Source: Dallia pectoralis (lineage: Eukaryota; Chordata; Actinopteri; Esociformes; Umbridae). From it: a stretch of 64,000 bases of DNA. The DNA lies in assembly GCA_029465975.1 (NCBI GenBank), contig CM055730.1, positions 24,240,344-24,304,343 on the forward strand, written 5' to 3'. A program made the translations under genes and the position numbers. The notes under the pieces were generated by a model. The model saw nothing but the letters and a program-made list of their open reading frames with translations. It was not told the DNA's origin and ran no database searches. Positions 10,449-21,157 of the stretch are shown piece by piece (position 1 is the first letter of the stretch; every line of letters starts with the position of its first letter).

Positions 10449-11573
10449 TGTTACGGGTATCAAAATCAGACACTACCGTAGCAAATGATTTTGTTAGTGG
10501 TTAACTAATTCCACCCGTCGTGAAATTATCCCTGGAAAACAGAATCACGGAATCAGTGAATGCCAGAGCGAACCACCATCTTTTCTCTCAAATCTCGATC
10601 TGTTTATTACAAATTTCACAACTTAGTCAATAAACAAATGTAACATTTCCGCGGTGTGTAAACATGTTTCACTTTCAGTGCCCATATGTTATTTTCAACC
10701 TAAACACATTAATACCGTTCTCTACATTCCACATATCCGTGGGCAACATATCTTACTCCAACATTCACATTCACAGACATATTCATGTCCTTATGAAAAT
10801 AAACAACTCTTTCTTTAAGGTATAAACATCTCAAAATGATAGATCAAGTTCTAAACTATATATACGTACACACACATTCTTGTGTTCCTTCTAGCTGCAA
10901 AAATACATCATACTGATGTGATCATTATAAAATATAGATTATATGCAAATGGCTTTAGTGACAAAACATGAATCATCATACACACAGGGACAACTGCTCA
11001 ACTCATAAATACATTTTTTTAAATACAATCCAACCATGTAACTACTTATCAACATTAACCACTATTTACAACTTGTCAGGACACCTCAATCACTTGCAAC
11101 ACACATCATCAAGAAGTGAGGACATCAACACACATACTCATCCACATAGATACACTACTCCTACACTATTCAGCTGCTCGTGCCACTGTTTACAATGCCC
11201 TTTTCCCGCCGTTGTAAATGCGGTTGTTTAATTCGGCTACACACATCAAACATTACATAAACACTCATTCAAGTTTTATTACATCACATACACTTCCGAA
11301 GGAAACTATTTTAACCCTCTTTCACTCAGTACCAACCTGGAAAACAGAATCACGGAATCAGTGAATGCCAGAGCAAACCACCATCTTTTCTCTCAAATCT
11401 CGATCTGAGAGAAAAGGCAGGTGTCCGTCACCTAGGTACTGCGCTGCAACAATACCCGCACTTTGGTTCCGCTTTGATTCGGTTCCCCCAACATTAATAT
11501 TGTATTACACAATAAAAGTCGCATTCTACAAAACACTATGCTGGTATTATTTACCACATAAAGGTGTATCACA
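10449..11573 (-). repeat. 5' LTR of the Ty3/Gypsy element
   Basis: Near-identical to 2738-3863 and flanked outside by the CTTG duplication at 11574-11577. The 72-bp internal direct repeat is at 10531-10602 and 11336-11407. Substitutions against the 3' LTR include C/T near 10890 and A/G at the AGCAAACC segment near 11374. Transcription on the minus strand would start inside this LTR; I cannot place a TATA box with confidence. Confidence 0.95.
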
Positions 11574-11602
11574 CTTGCACTGTATTATATTAACTGTCAT
11601 AA

Positions 11603-11850
11603 ACTCACCCAGCACAGCCATTAGATGACTGGTTACCCCTCAGAGCCTGGTTCCTTTCTAGGTTTCTTCCTAAATTTGACCTTTAGGGAGTTTTTCCTAG
11701 CCGCCGTGTATCAACTTGTTCAACTTGTTATTCTTGTTCAACTTGTCGATGTGTGCTCTGTCGGATTCAGACTGGGTGATTGTAAAATCACTTTGTGACA
11801 ACTTTGTTGTAAAAAGGGCTGTATAAATAACTTTGATTGATTGATTGAAA
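11603..11850 (+). repeat. Dispersed retroelement-like 3' tail, copy 2
   Basis: It matches 1141-1406: CAGAGCCTGGTTCC, then GGGAGTTTTTCCTAGCC, then 'gggctgtataaataac' and a TTGATTGATTG tail. It begins about 25 bp right of the Gypsy target duplication, so the retrotransposon landed in or beside an existing repeat cluster. Confidence 0.7.
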
Positions 11851-11859
11851 TTTGATAAG

Positions 11860-12034
11860 CATTTTGCTGAAGCCGGCCCTGCCTTTCATCTGAATACTCG
11901 CTCCAAATCAACTGCATCATCATCTCTCTCATCTTCGGAAATCCAGAGCGATTGGAAATCCGCCGCAGTCATTCCCCTGTTCAAAGGGGGAGACACCCTT
12001 GACCCCAACTGCTACAGACCAATATCTACCTAAC
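11860..12034 (+). pseudogene. LINE reverse transcriptase fragment
   Basis: A short frame reads DWKSAAVIPLFKGG followed by NCYRPIS, the conserved start of non-LTR reverse transcriptases of the L2/CR1/Rex1 type. It stops directly after this motif and has no flanking LINE sequence, so it is a small relic. The clade is not certain. Confidence 0.7.
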
Positions 12035-12094
12035 CTAAAAGAAAATGTCAAAGAGAGAGAAGGCCCTGACTGCAGAACGCAGGACACGGTTTAA

Positions 12095-12158
12095 CACGCA
12101 GCCCCTCCCACACGCAGCCCCTCCCACATGCAGCCCCTCCCACACGCAGCCCCTCCTA
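12095..12158. repeat. 16-bp minisatellite, four units
   Basis: Four consecutive copies of CACGCAGCCCCTCCCA; the third has T for C at position 3 and the fourth has T at position 15. Confidence 0.9.
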
Positions 12159-12278
12159 CAAGGACCCACATGAACAATATACAATATGCGCTGAGAACGC
12201 AACCACTTCTCAACGCAACGAACAAGACATGGAGGTATATAAGTGAGATTACTCAGACAGACAGTCATTAAATTAAAT

Positions 12279-12345
12279 AGATTTTCGAGTTGTCTTTAAA
12301 TTGATTTTCGAGTTGAAACGGATTTTGATTTTCGAGTTGAAATGG
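12279..12345. repeat. Three spaced copies of GATTTTCGAGTTG
   Basis: GATTTTCGAGTTG occurs three times within 67 bp with differing spacers. It is a small local duplication next to a TATATAAG at about 12236, which could be an old LTR promoter, but this is weak. Confidence 0.6.
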
Positions 12346-12435
12346 ATTTCACGTTGAAGGACTTAACTGATTTAAATAAAATAATAATATTGCAAGACTT
12401 GAATTGAAGCATGGTGTAGCATATATATTATATTG

Positions 12436-12740
12436 TTTCAAGGTGCCATCTCCCTTCCTTCCGTAGTAAACATGGACGAGAAAAAAAGGCCATCGAAGAG
12501 CTTCGGCTCTGCGATGCCAGTGACAGAGACAGTGTGATGGAACCCTTTCTGTTCTGGTTTGAACATAAACAGGACTATGATATGTTCTGTATGGAGGCAA
12601 TGGACTTTCCAACACACAAGCCAGTCTTTATGATTGTAAACTCTGAAAGACAGTATTAACAGTAAAGTAACTTCTAAAATATCCCACCACCCGCCACACA
12701 CGCAGTCAATCACCTGTTTTTTTCTAATTGATATATCCCT
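12436..12740. other. No recognisable gene
   Basis: Open frames of 88 and 125 codons on the minus strand show no known domain. Nothing can be supported. Confidence 0.4.
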
Positions 12741-12749
12741 GTTTGTAGT

Positions 12750-12800
12750 AGTGGTTAGAGTGTTGGCTGTGGAGCCGTAGGACCCAGGTTCAATTCCCCA
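12750..12800 (+). repeat. Head of a tRNA-derived SINE
   Basis: TGGTTAGAGTGTTGG (A-box-like) is followed by GGTTCAATTCC at 12787-12797, a good B box for RNA polymerase III. The spacing is that of a tRNA gene, but cloverleaf stems are not kept, so this reads as a SINE relic rather than a tRNA. SINE body and tail are not clear. Confidence 0.6.
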
Positions 12801-12829
12801 TACCAGATGTCTCAACCTTCTGAAATTGT

Positions 12830-13160
12830 TTTTAAACTTTTATTTAATGAAATCTATTTTTACCCATGTGTATGATGTAGGTAAAACAGCTAAACTTCAA
12901 CTCTCACAATTAAGCTGGTGCTCTGAAAAGATCTCAAAAATATATTTTGAGATTTTTGAGTAAATTGAACCAATGTTAAAATGATTATGTTATTTTTCAA
13001 TAGACATATTTTTAGTTTTTGTGTGTAAAGAGGGTGGGTGGGGCTCATTGGGTGCTCAGCACCCCTAAAGCTCTGACCCTAGAATCGCCCCTGGTGTACT
13101 CTATAAAACAATCTGACAGTGGTTTGAAGTTTCAAGGCCAAATGATTAAACAGCTATTGA
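12830..13160. other. A/T-rich DNA with a short dispersed repeat piece
   Basis: Most of this is plain A/T-rich sequence. 'gtgctcagcacccctaaag' leading to 'tagaatcgcccctg' at about 13050-13093 resembles a fragment commonly dispersed in fish genomes, from memory of such sequences. No gene is seen. Confidence 0.35.
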
Positions 13161-13164
13161 ATTC

Positions 13165-13330
13165 ATAACTTGTACTTTATTGACGTCCCTAACTATAAGC
13201 TGACGGAGCTTTCAATCGGTCTATATCACCGGGGTGTAGTGTGGCTGCTTGCCCTGTACTTATACTTTATTCACGGTCCCTAACTATAAGCAGACAGAGG
13301 TTTCTGTGGGTCAATCACCTGGGTGTAGTG
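13165..13330. repeat. Duplicated ~105-bp target-site repeat
   Basis: Two diverged units are present. Unit 1 contains CCCTAACTATAAGC and GGGGTGTAGTGTGGCTGC (13231-13248). Unit 2 repeats CCCTAACTATAAGC and reaches GGGTGTAGTG, where the giant hAT unit interrupts it. The rest of unit 2, TGGTTGCTTGC, is found right of that unit at 41,256. This supplies an internal picture of the empty site. Confidence 0.8.
13323..13330. other. Left 8-bp target duplication GTGTAGTG
   Basis: Perfect match to GTGTAGTG at 41248-41255. Eight bp is the hAT superfamily target duplication length. Confidence 0.9.
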
Positions 13331-13913
13331 CAGAGGTGGAAGTAACGAATTACAACTACTCACGTTACTGTAATTAAGTCGTTTTTTCGTGTACTTTTAT
13401 GAGTACATTTTTAAGCCTGTAATTTTCCTTGTACTTAAGTACAAATTAGTTAAGTAATCGACTTTTGCTACTTTATTAATCACATTCGTTACCAAGTACT
13501 TGTACAGTTTGAATTAAATTAATATTAAAATCTTTGACCAGCTATTGGGTATCCAATAGAAATAACTGATCAGCCAAAAAAAAACTTGTATTCGGACCGG
13601 GAAAAAGCCCCGGTTTCTGGAGAGCTATATTTGCAGTCGGCAACTTGTCATAGTTGGGGGCGTGGTCTGGTATGTTTGGGGTGTGTTCTGGTGTGGGGAA
13701 AACACTGCGACCATCTTGTGTATTTGAATGACAAACATTTTGTATTGGGAGTCATTGACGCCTGCGACCGGCAACGATACATTGCAAAATGAACTGCAAT
13801 AGGTTATGATTGCCCTTATTTAATTAAAAACTGGGCCAATGACCCAACCAAATGGCAGGAGGTCTCGTTTACACACATATTTTGTTATCTGGTTGAATCT
13901 CCAGGGGTCCGTT
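13331..13913. mobile_element. Left terminal region of the giant hAT unit
   Basis: Subterminal GTACTTTTATGAGTAC and TTGTACTTAAGTACAA are self-complementary motifs of the kind bound by hAT transposases. A 68-codon frame at 13586-13792 has no recognisable domain. The region ends where Harbinger sequence starts. Confidence 0.75.
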
Positions 13914-15000
13914 TCAGAAAGGAGGTTTAGTGAAAACTCTGAGTTTGTTTACACTGAGATGAGGGAAACACTGAGTTTTCTGTTTCAGAAAGGGAGGTAA
14001 CTTAACCTCCAGAGTCAGTTACTATGGTAACTGAGTCTGTGAACCTAACCTGGTCGGGAGCAGTTTTTCTTCAATAAACCTGGAGTTTCTCTCAGTCTCC
14101 TCCCTCTGACACAGCACTCTTTCATTTAATTTTTAATTAATTCAGTCTGTATCAGGCGCATTTTAGCGCAGTGTTGTCATCTGCATAAATAAAATATGAT
14201 TGAAACTGTATTACTTGAGTTAAACATACGTCGGGAGATTATATTGAGGAAACCCGACTAGATGTATTTTAATTTCCAGATAACTTCCTATCTGATATTG
14301 AGGAAACCCGACTAGATTTTATTTTCCAGATGACTTCCTATCTGAGCGGTAGTTTTTCTTCAGTCTATCAGATGTAGCTATAACCTTATCTATCCTCATA
14401 TCACTAATGTAACCCATCGTGGACATGCTCTTACATCCGAGCAGATTATTTGTGTCGCATTACGTTTTTTGCAAACGTCAGTTTTAGGGCAGTATTACAG
14501 CCACTGTATGCAGAGCCGTTATATTAAACGTGTTTGTAGTGTTCCCTGGACACAAACCAGTGAGAGACATTAAAGAAGAGGTCCACAGCATTGCAGGTGA
14601 ATAATGCAAAACCCTTTACAATAAATAGTTATTAATTTTAATTCGGTTAATGACATGGTGCTGCAAGATCAGACTGGTATAAATTATTTGAATTTATTTT
14701 AGGATTTCCTAATGCGATTGGCTGCATTTATGGCACACAAATGTGTTTTTCACCCGCAGGATTGCACCTAAATGAAATGTTGCCATGGTGAATCGTAGTA
14801 TCACGGCTCCATTCATGCTGCCTTTTTATAGCGGCGGTGGACGCGCGTAACTCTGAGGGAACCTACACTGGGTTGATTGAACCAACTCAAATCAGCTGTT
14901 CTGAAACCGAAAACTCAGCGTTTTCCATCTTAGTGTAAATCAACTCCGAGGTCAGGGTTAGATTTACAGTTTGTTAAACCACCTTCTTGAAACTGACCCC
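13914..15000 (+). mobile_element. PIF/Harbinger derivative, copy 1 (1.09 kb)
   Basis: The left end is GGGGTCCGTTTCAGAAAGG and the right end, inverted, is GGGGTCAGTTTCAAGAAGG. Inside (about 14395-14760) are broken pieces of a Harbinger nuclease similar to HARBI1: the TSEQI and PGHKP-type segments, then GFPNAIGCIYGTQ. A 106-bp intron with GT at 14597 and AG at 14702 splits the frame at the same place as in the second copy. The first catalytic Asp expected in GCIDGT reads Tyr. Most of the transposase is missing. The target duplication is not clear. It is nested in the giant hAT unit. Confidence 0.85.
14597..14702 (+). other. Intron of the Harbinger transposase remnant, copy 1
   Basis: The boundaries are GCAG/GTGAATAATG and TTATTTTAG/GATTTCC. 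Joining the sides gives an open reading through HSIAG and GFPNAIGC. Copy 2 has an intron of the same length at 58271-58376. Confidence 0.75.
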
Positions 15001-15128
15001 AGGTAGCATTAGCGCTAACATCAGCCTATAACTTTCGTATGTTGCATACTATAACGCCATAAAACCTTGTCACTTATCAATTGTACGTATGCTTCACTCT
15101 GTATTAAGTGTATCGTAATGTAGCATTC
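15001..15128. other. Short non-repetitive spacer
   Basis: Between the Harbinger end and the minisatellite. No gene or known repeat. Confidence 0.5.
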
Positions 15129-15645
15129 ACTAGGCTATATAGTTTAGGTTCGACACCAGGCTATATAATTTAGGTTCAGCTATAGTTTAGGTTCACCAGG
15201 CTATATAGTTTAGGTTCGACACTAGGCTATATAGTTTAGGTTCGACACTAGGCTATATAGTTTAGGTTCCACACCAGGCTATATAGTTTAGGTTCCCCAG
15301 GCTATATAGTTTAGGTTCCACACCAGGCTATATAGTTTATGTTCGACACTAGGCTATATAGTTTAGGTTCGACACTAGGCTATATAGTTTAGGTTCCCAG
15401 GCTATATAGTTTAGGTTCGACACTAGGCTATATAGTTTAGGTTCGACACTAGGCTATATAGTTTAGGTTCCCCAGGCTATATAGTTTAGGTTCCACACCA
15501 GGCTATATAGTTTATGTTCGACACTAGGCTATATAGTTTAGGTTCGACACTAGGCTATATAGTTTAGGTTCCCCAGGCTATATAGTTTAGGTTCGACACT
15601 AGGCTATATAGTTTAGGTTCGACACTAGGCTATATAGTTTTGCTT
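15129..15645. repeat. 26-bp minisatellite, about 20 units
   Basis: The unit is AGGCTATATAGTTTAGGTTC plus GACACT. Variants end in CACACC, or are shortened to TTCCCC (about 23 bp), or carry TATGTTC. The order of variants (short, CACACC, TATG, standard) recurs, so groups of four or five units were duplicated together. The first two units are the most degenerate. Confidence 0.92.
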
Positions 15646-15663
15646 AAGGTAGAATGATAAGGC

Positions 15664-18220
15664 TAACTAGATAGCGTACAATTTCTGCAGAAATTGTGAT
15701 GATGTGTGCTTGCGGCCACCCGCAGTCGACTGTACTGATATCAACTGCCAAACTGAGGTGACACTGCTGCTGCTGCGCCATAGTATGCAATGTGTTAAAC
15801 CTATCAGTCATTACTCATGAATACACACTACTGCTGCAAGCAGCATAGTATGCAATGGGGGGATGCCTAAAGGGAGGGAGAGCAAGCAGCAACAATTCAC
15901 ATGCTTTAGTATTGTATAAACGTACAGTTATTATTAACCTGGCAGTCAAGCTCAACAGGAAGTTACCATACAGGCCCCCTGTCTCATATCACTTTCCTGC
16001 CAGCCCTGACGCAGTGACTTTTGATTTGTTATAGAATAAACATGGACTCATCAGGTAGCCTTCTTTAAAGAAGGGAAACCCTCAACAGTTTACATTCAAT
16101 TAGCAGTAATAGTTCATTGGTGGGGGGGGGCAAGGTTTGCTTCACACCGGCTTCAAATGTTTTTCCTGGGCCTTTCCACCCTATCCCATCACCGTGACCT
16201 CTGTGAAAAAGAGGACCTCTGGTTCATACCTCCCTGTCAAGTATACAATGTATAAAAACCTATCAGTCATTACTCATGAATACACACTGCTGCTACATGC
16301 ACCATAGTATACAATGTGCTAAACCACCATAGTATACAATGTGTTAAACCTATCAGTCATTACTCATGAATACACACTGCTGCAACATGCACCATAGTAT
16401 GCAATGGGTTAAACCTATCAGTCAATACTCATGAATACACACTGCTGCTGCATGCACCATAGTATGCAATGTGTTAAACCTATCAGTCATTACTCATGAA
16501 TACACACTACTGCTGCATGCACCATAGTATACAATGTGTTAAACCTATCAGTCATTACTCATGAATACACACTGCTGCTACATGCACCATAGTATACAAT
16601 GTGTTAAACCTATCAGTCATTACTCATGAATACACACTACTGCTGCAAGCACCATAGTATACAATGTGTTAAACCTATCCGTCATTACTGATGAATACAC
16701 ATTGCTGCTGCATGGACAATAGTATACAATGTGTTAAACCTATCAGTCATTACTCATGAATACACACTGCTGCTACATGCACCATAGTATGCAATGTGTT
16801 AAACCTATCAGTCATTACTCATGAATACACACTACTGCTACATGCACCATAGTATACAAATGTGTTAAACCTATCCGTCATTACTCATGAACACACACTG
16901 CTGCTACCTGCACCATAGTATCCAATGTGTTAAACCTATCAGTCATTACTCATACATACACACTGCTGCAAGCACCATAGTATACAATGTGTTAAACCTA
17001 TCAGTCATTACACATGAATACACACTGCTGCTGCAAGCACCATAGTATACAATGTGTTAAACCTATCAGTCATTACTCATTACTACAGTAGTAGCTAACG
17101 CTAGCTAGCTAACGCTAGCTAACGCTAGCTAACATGCTAACGCTAGTTGCGCGCTAACGCTAGCTAACATGCTAACGTGTAAACAGAGACCCAGAGAAAT
17201 AACTTACCTATACATTCATTGCTAAATAACTTACCTATACATTCATTGCTGCAGGCTGTCTGAATGTATGCATACACTTAAAGTAGTAGCTAACGCTAGC
17301 TAGACCCGCGCTAACGCTAGCTAACATGCTAACGTTAGCTAGCGCGCTAACGCTAGCTAACATGCTAACATGTAAACAGAGACCCAGAGAAAGAACTTAC
17401 CCATTCATTCATTGCAGGATATGTCTTGGCTGCAGGCAGTGTCTTTGTCTGTAACCAGGCAACTATGCCTTTGTCAGGAGGAACACCTGTTCTCATCGAT
17501 ATCAGAGCGCGCTGCCTCCTCCCCCCGCCCCTTCCAGAATGTTCCTACTAATTTTAGCCAATCAAAATGAAAATGCTGCTTCACTGTCTATCATTTCAAA
17601 AGATTCAGGACATGGTCGTATACTTTTAGCTCTACTAACCAGAGTTTTAATCACACAGTTTAAACAATTACATCATGAGAATCATAAGAACCAGGCGGAC
17701 ATTTTGATGTATAACATGTATCTGTAACCCCGGAAATGTAGGCGCTATCACAATTTACAAACGAACAAAAAAACACCAAAAATCGCTTTCAAATTAGAGT
17801 GGAGAAAATCACCGTTTCTATGGATGTCTATGGGGAGGCGCAAGTTGGAAACAAAAGGACATAACGAAATAAATATATATGTTACAGCTTATATTTGAAC
17901 ATTTTGAGTGACAGCACAAATAGATGAACGTTTTGATATGCCATTTGTGTGTAAAGGGTTGAAACTCAGGCAGCAGTAGCAGTTTACAAATGTTCTCTAC
18001 ATTTTCTGCTGAATGGGCTCTCACACTCTAGTTTTGAAGATTCCGTCAATGTATTTCAATGGGGATTAATTAGCGACATTATCGTTAATATTTCGTAAAC
18101 TACATAACGAAACCTTCTACAAAACAATGCCAACTAAATAGAGTTCGGGACGCACATTTTGACACCTTTTTTGTCCATCTAGTGCAAAAACTGTGGGAGG
18201 AGTAGGCGGGGACAAAATTG

Positions 18221-18257
<37 letters not shown>
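15664..18257 (+). repeat. Macrosatellite cycle 1 (with C)
   Basis: A from 15664; a short B; C at 15857-16240, which lacks the 'gacagtacaatggacagg' part (about 60-85 bp shorter than other C copies); a long B array to about 17085; D with two monomers to 17417; E at 17418-18257. This E is the most diverged copy at its left end (GTCTTGGCTGCAGGC, and a CCTACTAATTTTAGCC variant), as expected at an array edge. Confidence 0.9.
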
Positions 18258-18260
<3 letters not shown>

Positions 18261-21157
18261 TAGATAGCGTACAATTTCTGCTGAAATTGTGATGATGTGT
18301 GCTTGCGGCCACCCGTAGTCGACTGTGTACTGATATCAACTGCCAAACTGAGGTGACACTGCTGCTGCATGCACCATAGTATACAATGTGTTAAACCTAT
18401 CAGTCATTACTCATGAATACACACTGATGCTGCAAGGACCATAGTATACAATGTGTTAAACCTATCAGTCATTACTCATGAATACACACTGCTGCTATAT
18501 GCACCATAGTATACAATGTGTTAAACCTATCAGTCATTACTCATAAATACACACTGCTAAATACACACTGCTGCTGCAAGCACCATAGTATACAATGTGT
18601 TAAACCACCATAGTATACAAATGTGTTAAACATATCAGTCATTACTCATGAATACACACTGCTGCTACATGCACCATAGTATACAATGTGTTAAACCACC
18701 ATAGTATGCAATGTGTTAAACCTATCAGTCATTACTCATGAATACACACTACTGCTGCAAGCACCATAGTATGCAATGGGGGATGCCTAAAGGGAGGGAG
18801 AGCAAGCAGCAACAATTCACATGCTTTAGTATTGTATAAACGTAGTTAGTATTAACCTGGCAGTCAAGCTCAACAGGAAGTTACCATACAGGCCCCCTGT
18901 CTCATATCACTTTCCTGCCAGCCCTGACGCAGTGACTTTTGATTTGTTATAGAATAAACATGGACTCATCAGGTAGCCTTCTTTAAAGAAGGGAAACCCT
19001 CAACAGTTTACATGAAATTACCAGTAATAGTTCATTGGTGGGGGGCAAGGTTTGCTTCACACCGGCTTCAAATGTTTTTCCTGGGCCTTTGCATCCTATC
19101 CTATCACCGTGACCTCTGTGAAAAAGAGAAGACAGTACAATGGACAGGAGTTTAGCACATGTTTAAATCTTCTCAGTTAATATGTACTTATTTTTATTGA
19201 CTGGTTCATACCTCCCTGTCAAGTATACAATGTATAAAAACCTATCAGTCATTTCTCATGAATACACACTGCTGCTACATGCACCATAGTATACAATGTG
19301 TTAAACCACCATAGTATACAATGTGTTAAACCTATCAGTCATTACTCATGAATACACACAACTGCTGCAAGCACCATAGTATGCAATGTGTTAAACCTAT
19401 CAGTCATTACTCATGAATACACACTACAGCTACATGCACCATAGTATGCAATGGGTTAAACCTATCAGTCATTACTCATGAATACACACTGCTGCTACAT
19501 GCACCATAGTATACAATGTGTTAAACCTATCAGTCATTAATCATGAATACACACTGCTGCTACATGCACCATAGTATACAATGTGTTAAACATATCAGTC
19601 ATTACTCATGAATACACACTACTGCTGCATGCACCATAGTAGCATATGAAACAGCATTATAAACTGCTAACGCTAGCTAGCGCGCTAACGCTAGGTAACA
19701 TGCTAACGTGTAAACAGAGACCCAGAGAAAGAACTTACCAATTCATTCATGCTGCAGCTGTAGCTAACGCTAGCTAGCGCGCTAACGCTAGCTAACATGC
19801 TAACGTTAGCTAACATGCTAACGTTAGCTAGCGCGCTAACGCTAGCTAACATGCTAACGTGTAAACAGAGACCCAGAGAAAGAACTTACCCATTCATTCT
19901 TTCATCGCTGCAGGATATGTCTGTGGCTGTTAATTGCAGTGTCTGTGGCTGTTGCCTGGCAGCCATGCCTTTGTCAGGAGGACCAGCTGTTCTCATCGAT
20001 ATCAGAGCGCGCTGCCTCCTTCCCCCGCCCCTTCCAGAATGTTCCTACTATTTAGCCAATCAACAACCAGAAAATGCTGCTTCACTGTCTATCATTTCAA
20101 AAGATTCAGACATGGTCGTATACTTTTAGCTCTACTAACCAGAGTTTTACTCACACAGTTTAAACAATTACATCATGAGAATCCTAAGAACCAGGCGGAC
20201 ATTTTGATGTATAACATGTATCTGTAACCCCAGAAATGTAGGCGCTATGACAATTTACAAACGAACAAAAAAACACCAAAAATCGCAGCAGGATATGTCT
20301 GTGGCTGTTGATTGCAGTGTCTGTGGCTGGTGCCTGGCAGCTATGCCTTTGTCAGGAGGACCAGCTGTTCTCATCGATATCAGAGCGCGCTGCCTCCTTC
20401 CCCCGCCCCTTCCAGAATGTTCCTACTATTTAGCCAATCAACAACCAGAAAATGCTGCTTCACTGTCTATCATTTCAAAAGATTCAGACATGGTCGTATA
20501 CTTTTAGCTCTACTAACCAGAGTTTTACTCACACAGTTTAAACAATTACATCATGAGAATCCTAAGAACCAGGCGGACATTTTGATGTATAACATGTATC
20601 TGTAACCCCAGAAATGTAGGCGCTATGACAATTTACAAACGAACAAAAAAACACCAAAAATCGCTTTCAAATTAGAGTGGAGGAAATCACCGTTTCTATG
20701 GATGTCTATGGGGAGGCGCAAGTTGGAAACAAAAGGACATAACGAAATAAATATATATGTTACAGCTTATATTTGAACATTTTGAGTGACAGCACAAATA
20801 GATGAACGTTTTGATATGCCATTTGTGTGTAAAGGGTTGAAACTCAGGCAGCAGTAGCAGTTTACAAATGTTCTCTACATTTTCTGCTGAATGGGCTCTC
20901 ACACTCTAGTTTTGAAGATTCCGTCAATGTATTTCAATGGGGATTAATTAGCGACATTATCGTTAATATTTCGTAAACTACATAACGAAACCTTCTACAA
21001 AACAATGCCAACTAAATAGAGTTCGGGACGCACATTTTGACACCTTTTTTGTCCATCTAGTGCAAAAACTGTGGGAGGAGTAGGGGTGGACAAAAGTGAT
21101 ATAATAATATATATGTGAGATTACAATATGTGTCCTTGACCATAGTCAAGCACACAT
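18258..21157 (+). repeat. Macrosatellite cycle 2 (with C, E preceded by a partial E)
   Basis: A from 18258, B, C at 18778-19222, B to about 19645, D to 19913. A partial E (left ~378 bp) at 19914-20291 joins a full E at 20292-21157 through AAAATCGCAGCAGGATATG. The E end carries the 58-bp segment GTGTCCTTGACCATAGTC instead of a long ATA run. Confidence 0.9.

Larger units (their letters stand above)
2738..11573 (-). mobile_element. Complete Ty3/Gypsy LTR retrotransposon, 8.8 kb
   Basis: Two LTRs of 1,126 and 1,125 bp enclose gag and pol on the minus strand. CTTG occurs on both sides (2734-2737 and 11574-11577), a 4-bp target duplication. The order PBS, gag, protease, RT, RNase H, integrase on the minus strand is that of Ty3/Gypsy (Metaviridae). 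By eye the LTRs differ at only about four substitutions and one single-base indel, so the insertion is recent. Pol nonetheless carries a frameshift in RNase H and an in-frame TAA near its end, so this copy cannot make a full polyprotein. I see no envelope gene. Gag has a zinc knuckle and the integrase core is complete, so the copy could be mobilised by intact relatives. Confidence 0.96.

Noticed and set aside
12750..12800. A functional tRNA gene
   Set aside because: A and B boxes are present, but the cloverleaf stems and 3' end do not pair; it fits a SINE head.
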